This document shows, one piece after another, positions 60,212-64,000 of a stretch of DNA of 64,000 nucleotides (positions are counted from its first letter, which is position 1; each line of letters opens with the position of its first letter). Source of the DNA: Noviherbaspirillum galbum (lineage in GTDB: Bacteria; Pseudomonadota; Gammaproteobacteria; Burkholderiales; Burkholderiaceae_D); assembly GCF_010974945.1 (NCBI RefSeq), contig NZ_JAAIVB010000045.1, forward strand, positions 62,001 to 126,000, given 5' to 3'. The notes under the pieces are model-generated. The model saw nothing but the letters and a program-made list of their open reading frames with translations, had not been told where the DNA came from and ran no database searches. Position numbers and translations under genes: made by a program.

Positions 60212-60273
60212 ACCGCCGCTCGGCGGTGGACGAACGTATCTATGCAACGAAGCCGCCGTGGAATGCGGCGGCT
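60212..60273 (-). terminator. Hairpins downstream of the tannase-like gene
   Basis: Two GC-rich hairpins: AGCCGCCG-N7-CGGCGGCT (60251-60273) and ACCGCC-GCTC-GGCGGT (60212-60227). Both lie just beyond the tannase-like stop on the minus strand and probably end that transcript. The first is followed by TTCGTT rather than a T run. Confidence 0.5.
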
Positions 60274-60314
60274 CCCTCGGTCGGGCTGCGGATACCGACT
60301 TCCCACCATCGCTT

Positions 60315-61997
60315 TCAGTTGATGTATTCGGGCGCAGGCACCTGGGCTGGGTCGGTCTTGCCGACGGTGGGCGCGCATATGAAATTCGCCTCGTTGGCCG
60401 TATCGCCGGAGCCCTTGTAGCGCGCGACGTTCGGATACACGCACAGCGGGCGCGTCATCAGCACGGGCTGGGTATCATCATCGTTGGTGTACTTGGTGGC
60501 AACGACACGCTGCGGAGCCACGCCCTTTTCGACCCACTGCTGCAGCGCACGGAAGACGTCATGGCCCGCGTCGGGGCTAAGCGGCCTGGGGATCGTCGTG
60601 GACGTGCCGTATGGCTGCCCGAAGGCGTTCGGACCGGGGCCGCCCGAGCAGTGATACATGCCGGGCACCATGAACAGCCGGTAGTAGTCCTGCACCGCTT
60701 TGGTGGCGCTGGTCGTGCTGCCGCCCTGCGCGGCGACGAGGCGCTCGTAGTAATTGATGCCGTCCTGCGGCGAGGCGAGCGGATCCGACCAGCCGTGGTA
60801 CGCAAGGATCTTGCCGCCGCGGCCCTTGAACGCAGACAGGTCGGTGCTGTTGGCGTTAAGGATTGGCGCGAGCACGGAGTCCAGTGTCTGCATGTCGGTG
60901 TCGAAGTTAAAGTTCAGGTACGTGAACGTCGGCCCGAACACCCACTTGAAGAGGGATCCGAACGGCGTCTCAACCTGCGTGTCGAGGTTGGCCCAACCGC
61001 CGGTCGAAGGCGGTTCGCTGCCGTAAGGCAAGCCGGGGAAGATTTGGCGACCGGTCACCGGGTTGCGCGGGCCCTGGTACTTGGCGCGTGCGGTCGCGAC
61101 CTGGTCGGCGGTCAGGCAAATGCCGTCGGGCGCGCCGGTGCACTGCATCGACGCCGGATTCCAGTCGCAGGCGCGCGGGTCGGTCAAGAAGCCGTCGCCG
61201 TCTACGCCGCCGCTCTTGACGGCGCACGCCTTGGCGCTCGCCTTCGCCATCGCGCCGGTCTGATCGGTGCTGAAGTAGAGCGCGAGCGGCGTCTTGTGCG
61301 CATACTGGTAGCCCCAGAGCGCAGCAGCGTGGTCGTGGGTGCGGTTGTTCGCAGCATCACCGATGAGGATGCCGTCGTAGTCGGCCGGATAGCGCTGCGC
61401 CGACATGTGGCCCTGCTCGCCGCCAGTTGAGCAGCCCGTGAAGTACGAATACGTCGGGGGGACGGAGTAGTAGCTCTGGATGATCTGCTTGGATGCGACC
61501 GTCATCTCGTGCGTGGCACGCGAGCCCCAGTCGATCCACTTCTGCGGGTGGCCAATCAGCGCGTCGCCGTTGGTGGCCGTCGACGGCGCCGTGCCCATGT
61601 CGGTCGTCGCCACCGCGAAACCCTGCTGCACGCCGGTGGCCAGGGTGAAGAGGCCCTGCTGGATGGTGCCGGCGTAACCGCCGTTGCCAACACCTTGGAA
61701 CTTGCCGTTCCAGTTGCTGACCGGCATCCAGAGTTCCACATTGATGAAGGAGTCGCTCGTCGGCGTCATGACGACGCTTACCTTGCAGAACGAGGGCAGG
61801 TTCGTGTAGGTGACGCCGTCAGCCGCGGTGAAGTTCGGACCCGGCACGGTTACCGCACCGGTGATGGTGCCGCCGCTCAAGCCGACGTTAAGCACTGTCA
61901 GGTTCTCGCAAGTGCCCGCGTGCGCGGCTCCGGCGGCCATCAGGCCGAGCGCTGCGGCGGTGGCCGCGACATGGCGTCTAGGGAGGGGCAGCTTCAT
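60315..61997 (-). CDS. Tannase/feruloyl esterase family hydrolase, exported
   Basis: A 560-aa secreted esterase. The signal peptide ends at about GAAHA/GTCENL. Tannase-family features: the Ser nucleophile elbow YFTGCSTGGEQGHMSAQRYPADYDGILIGDAANN, the Ca-loop region CAVKSGGVDGDGFLTDPRACDWNPASMQC (paired Cys), Asp in LAYHGWSDPLAS and His in VPGMYHCSGGPGPNAFG, giving a Ser-Asp-His triad with the flanking CS/HC disulfide typical of fungal and bacterial tannases and MHETase relatives. Hydrolyses aromatic esters (gallates, ferulates or polyester products); which one is unknown. The start ATG 61997 begins the signal peptide; codons upstream were dropped. Confidence 0.92.
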   Translation of the reverse strand: MKLPLPRRHVAATAAALGLMAAGAAHAGTCENLTVLNVGLSGGTITGAVTVPGPNFTAADGVTYTNLPSFCKVSVVMTPTSDSFINVELWMPVSNWNGKFQGVGNGGYAGTIQQGLFTLATGVQQGFAVATTDMGTAPSTATNGDALIGHPQKWIDWGSRATHEMTVASKQIIQSYYSVPPTYSYFTGCSTGGEQGHMSAQRYPADYDGILIGDAANNRTHDHAAALWGYQYAHKTPLALYFSTDQTGAMAKASAKACAVKSGGVDGDGFLTDPRACDWNPASMQCTGAPDGICLTADQVATARAKYQGPRNPVTGRQIFPGLPYGSEPPSTGGWANLDTQVETPFGSLFKWVFGPTFTYLNFNFDTDMQTLDSVLAPILNANSTDLSAFKGRGGKILAYHGWSDPLASPQDGINYYERLVAAQGGSTTSATKAVQDYYRLFMVPGMYHCSGGPGPNAFGQPYGTSTTIPRPLSPDAGHDVFRALQQWVEKGVAPQRVVATKYTNDDDTQPVLMTRPLCVYPNVARYKGSGDTANEANFICAPTVGKTDPAQVPAPEYIN

Positions 61998-62644
61998 GGT
62001 CGTCTCCGGTGGGTCGAATAGTTTAAAACAAGCATAAAGTGCGGCCTGACCATTTTCAATGGACGGACCATACACAAACTGGGGCGCCGATGTGTGGTGA
62101 TGTTACATCGCTCAGGAAGGCCTGTCGTCCGCCGGCAGCCCGGTGACGACTCGCCTTTCAAAGCCGCTTGTGACCCCGCTCGTGAGGCGCAGTTTCTGCT
62201 CACCACTTCGGCCCGATCGATACGTTATCAGACCGCTATTCTTGCTCGCTGATTTTCCCCATCTGGCTGAATAAATTCGCAGACTTTTGGCAGATTTCTT
62301 CTTGTCAATATTTCCCTTTGGCAGGCAGCTTCGGACCACCAAGCCGCCGTCCCTAGAGTGAAGTCGACCGGCAGAGGACGGTCCGGTGGCCCCGTCCCGC
62401 CGCGTCGGCTTCAACCGCGATTTCGGTTTATTGCGACATCACTCTCGGCCGTCCGTAGGTCAGTCGCATCAACCATGGCATCCAGTTGCATAACTGTGGC
62501 GCCCTACCAGGAGCGGCCTGCAGCGCCAACGACCCACAAAAATATTTTCCTCCGCGCGAATCCTTTTGCTGCCTCGTTCCCTCCTTGTCTTTGCAGTTTC
62601 GATTGCGATCACTGTTTTAACCAATTCATGACTAAGGAACTATG
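61998..62644. other. Intergenic region between divergent tannase-like and DUF2892 genes
   Basis: About 650 bases with lower gene density. Open frames on both strands lack family resemblance. No repeat stood out. The AAGGA ribosome site of the next gene (62634-62638) lies at its end. Promoters for both divergent genes are expected here but not resolved. Confidence 0.4.
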
Positions 62645-62854
62645 ATGATGCCAATTCGTAAAAACGTAGGCCGCCGGGAAAGAATCGTCCGTATAGTCGC
62701 GGGAATGATAATGATGCTTTGCGGGATAGTAGGTCTCCAAGCGATGCCGCTGGGCATCTTTGTCGCTGCGGTAGGCGGAGTCACGATGCTGACCGGGATA
62801 ATCCGCTATTGCCCGGCTTGTGCGATTGGCGGGAAACAGACGTGTGACAGCTAA
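62645..62854 (+). CDS. DUF2892 small membrane protein
   Basis: A 69-aa inner-membrane protein of the YgaP-like DUF2892 family: RKNVGRRERIVRIVAGMIMMLCGIVG, AAVGGVTMLTGIIRYCPACAIGG. Two hydrophobic segments and the CPAC-type Cys pair, which in relatives lies near the membrane surface. Three tandem ATGs (62642, 62645, 62648) occur; 62645 or 62648 sits best behind AAGGA. Eleven bases ahead of the sigma factor gene, in one operon. Confidence 0.82.
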   Translation: MMPIRKNVGRRERIVRIVAGMIMMLCGIVGLQAMPLGIFVAAVGGVTMLTGIIRYCPACAIGGKQTCDS

Positions 62855-62865
62855 TTGGAATTGGC

Positions 62866-63393
62866 ATGAACATCCATCCCCAAACCTTTGCGGCAGCGCA
62901 GGCTGGAGACCCAGCTGCGCTGGAGCAATTGCTCGTACAGCTGCAACCCGACATTCGCCGCTACGCCGCCTACCAATGCCGACGCTTTTCCGCCATCGAC
63001 GACGTGGTGCAAGAGACGCTCTTGATCTTGTACCGGCGCGTCGGCAGCATCAAAAGCGTTTATGCCATGAGCAAATGGCTGCTGCGCGTTATTGCTCGCC
63101 TGTGTCTTCTACCGGCGCTGATGCTATTGCGCGGCACGGATGAGGTGCATCTACTGGAAAATTCCGCGCATTTTTCCAGGGTTCCGACCGATGAATTACG
63201 CATCGATCTCGTGCGGGCCCTGGAGTCTCTGCCGGCGCAGTACCGTGAAATTATCGTGCTGCGCGATTTGCAGGAATTGACCATTCATGAAATTGCGCTT
63301 GCGCTCGGCATTTCCAAAGAAGCTGCAAAGAGCCGGCTTCATCGCGCACGCACTTTGATCAGGGAATATCTGCTGACAGGAGAAGATGAATGA
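62866..63393 (+). CDS. ECF-type RNA polymerase sigma factor
   Basis: A 175-aa sigma-70-family protein. Region 2: LLVQLQPDIRRYAAYQCRRFSAIDDVVQETLLILYRRVGSIKSVYAMSKWLLRVIARL. Region 4: VRALESLPAQYREIIVLRDLQELTIHEIALALGISKEAAKSRLHRARTLIREYL. The R-x-L-x-I/E-IA-G-S pattern marks ECF sigma factors. No anti-sigma factor is visible; the neighbours are two small membrane proteins that could perform that task or be targets. 11 bases after the DUF2892 gene and overlapping the next gene by 4 bases. Confidence 0.93.
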   Translation: MNIHPQTFAAAQAGDPAALEQLLVQLQPDIRRYAAYQCRRFSAIDDVVQETLLILYRRVGSIKSVYAMSKWLLRVIARLCLLPALMLLRGTDEVHLLENSAHFSRVPTDELRIDLVRALESLPAQYREIIVLRDLQELTIHEIALALGISKEAAKSRLHRARTLIREYLLTGEDE

Positions 63394-63665
63394 ATTTGTT
63401 TAGCCGAAACCCGGTGGGCCTATTTGCGAGCGTGAGTTTGACGGGACATCTCATTCGCGGAGGAGTTGGAGTTTTTCTCATCTACTGGGCAATTCATCAT
63501 CAAGGAGAAACGGTCCTCTCGATTCTGGCAGCCATGGGGTCGCTTTTTGCCTTTCGAGGTTGTCCTCTCTGTTGGACGATTGGATTGATTGAGACAGCGC
63601 TGAACAAGGCAAAACTGCCAAGAGTCAAGTTCTTGCGTCCGCCTACGCGGAGATCCGTGCGCTGA
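63390..63665 (+). CDS. Small membrane protein of the sigma operon
   Basis: A 91-aa protein with two hydrophobic stretches (LIRGGVGVFLIYWAI, ILAAMGSLFAFRGCPLCWTIGLIETAL) and a Cys-Pro-x-Cys pair like the DUF2892 neighbour (RYCPAC). It may be a divergent DUF2892 relative or a membrane partner of the sigma factor. Translation is coupled by a 4-base overlap. Confidence 0.72.
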   Translation: MNLFSRNPVGLFASVSLTGHLIRGGVGVFLIYWAIHHQGETVLSILAAMGSLFAFRGCPLCWTIGLIETALNKAKLPRVKFLRPPTRRSVR

Positions 63666-63789
63666 TAGAATTTCTGCTGTCGATACGTCATGACGGCAAG
63701 GCTGAATGACAGCATGACATATGGACAGCAATATCGACAGTCACAGCAATAAAACAAGAGCGGCAGCGATAACAAGGGGAGATTCACGA

Positions 63790-64000
63790 ATGCATGCGAA
63801 CAGAGTTTTTAGCCGCGCGGCCTTGGCCGGCGTTTCCTTCAGCTTAGCCTGCAGCGCGCACGCTGCCAGCGTACAGGAACAGATGGAACAGTCACCGGCC
63901 GTCAAAGCCGCGATCAACGAACTGGTGCTGGCCAATCACATCCTGTACGACCAGAACGCGGTCGACGGCTATGGTCACATCAGCATTCGTAATCCGACCA
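63790..64000 (+). CDS. Exported class II aldolase/adducin-like protein, 3' truncated by window
   Basis: Only the first 70 codons are visible. A signal peptide (ANRVFSRAALAGVSFSLACSAHA) is followed by a class II aldolase/adducin start (VKAAINELVLANHILYDQNAVDGYGHISIRNPT, where Gly-His begins the zinc site). The rest lies outside the window. Class II aldolase-fold proteins with a signal peptide are known in proteobacteria. AGGGGAG precedes ATG 63790. Catalytic zinc ligands beyond the first His are not visible. Confidence 0.82.
   Translation, partial: MHANRVFSRAALAGVSFSLACSAHAASVQEQMEQSPAVKAAINELVLANHILYDQNAVDGYGHISIRNPT

Noticed and set aside
62112-62414. A 100-codon minus-strand open frame between the tannase-like and DUF2892 genes
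   Set aside because: It is basic and low in recognisable structure, with no ribosome site; I could not support it as a gene.

Overview
The window is GC-rich, densely coded proteobacterial DNA. It looks like a chromosomal segment of a Burkholderiales betaproteobacterium, perhaps Oxalobacteraceae. That placement rests on the family mix (QsdR-type TetR regulator, DUF1800/DUF1501 pair, DUF6726 lipoprotein, TIGR02647 protein, several liv-type binding proteins), not on an rRNA or marker gene, so it is an inference. No rRNA, tRNA or CRISPR array was recognised.

Layout. 1-9.5 kb: the 3' part of a Cys-type formate dehydrogenase alpha subunit, a liv-type binding protein, a PAS/hybrid histidine kinase, a chemoreceptor, and a two-gene unit (orphan TRAP binding protein plus MarR-like regulator) with a palindrome over its promoter. 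9.8-18.4 kb: cytochrome b561, a VIT1/CCC1 transporter, small lipoproteins, a secreted hydrolase, NhaA, a PadR regulator with paired operators, a GNAT enzyme, a QsdR-type regulator and a cyclase-family hydrolase. 18.8-25.9 kb: a lipoprotein with crystallin-like and SGNH-like domains, two hot-dog thioesterases, a second hybrid kinase, a cache protein and a PaiB-like flavoprotein. 25.9-29.9 kb: an accessory cassette of a UvrD/FBH1-like helicase, an unrecognised 230-aa protein and a tyrosine recombinase with altered catalytic residues. It is preceded by an AT-richer, repeat-bearing leader.

30-42.3 kb holds a long co-directional catabolic cluster read on the minus strand: liv-type ABC transporter (binding protein, LivH, LivM, LivG, LivF), aldehyde dehydrogenase, SDR, Zn alcohol dehydrogenase, a solitary citrate lyase alpha/CoA-transferase (CitF), a DUF4188 protein and a succinate-semialdehyde-type dehydrogenase. 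A large palindrome lies ahead of it. Together these suggest uptake of an organic acid or amino-acid-like substrate, alcohol-to-aldehyde-to-acid oxidation and CoA activation.

43.5-50.7 kb: an organoarsenical operon (arsR-arsI-aquaporin) with tandem ArsR sites, a MerR-type divergent promoter, a LysR/DoxX pair, and a glutathione S-transferase gene split by a TnpB-only IS605-like element. 50.8-64 kb: a DUF1800/DUF1501 Tat-export pair, a subclass B3-like metallo-beta-lactamase-fold protein, a MarR-ClC channel-HPP/CBS operon, a TIGR02647 gene with a strong terminator, a tannase/feruloyl-esterase-like enzyme, a small ECF sigma factor operon and the start of an exported class II aldolase-like protein.

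The most interesting items are the recombinase/unknown/helicase cassette with its repeats, the TnpB insertion that preserves its insertion site and guide, the CitF-containing catabolic operon, and several clear operators whose cognate regulators are adjacent.
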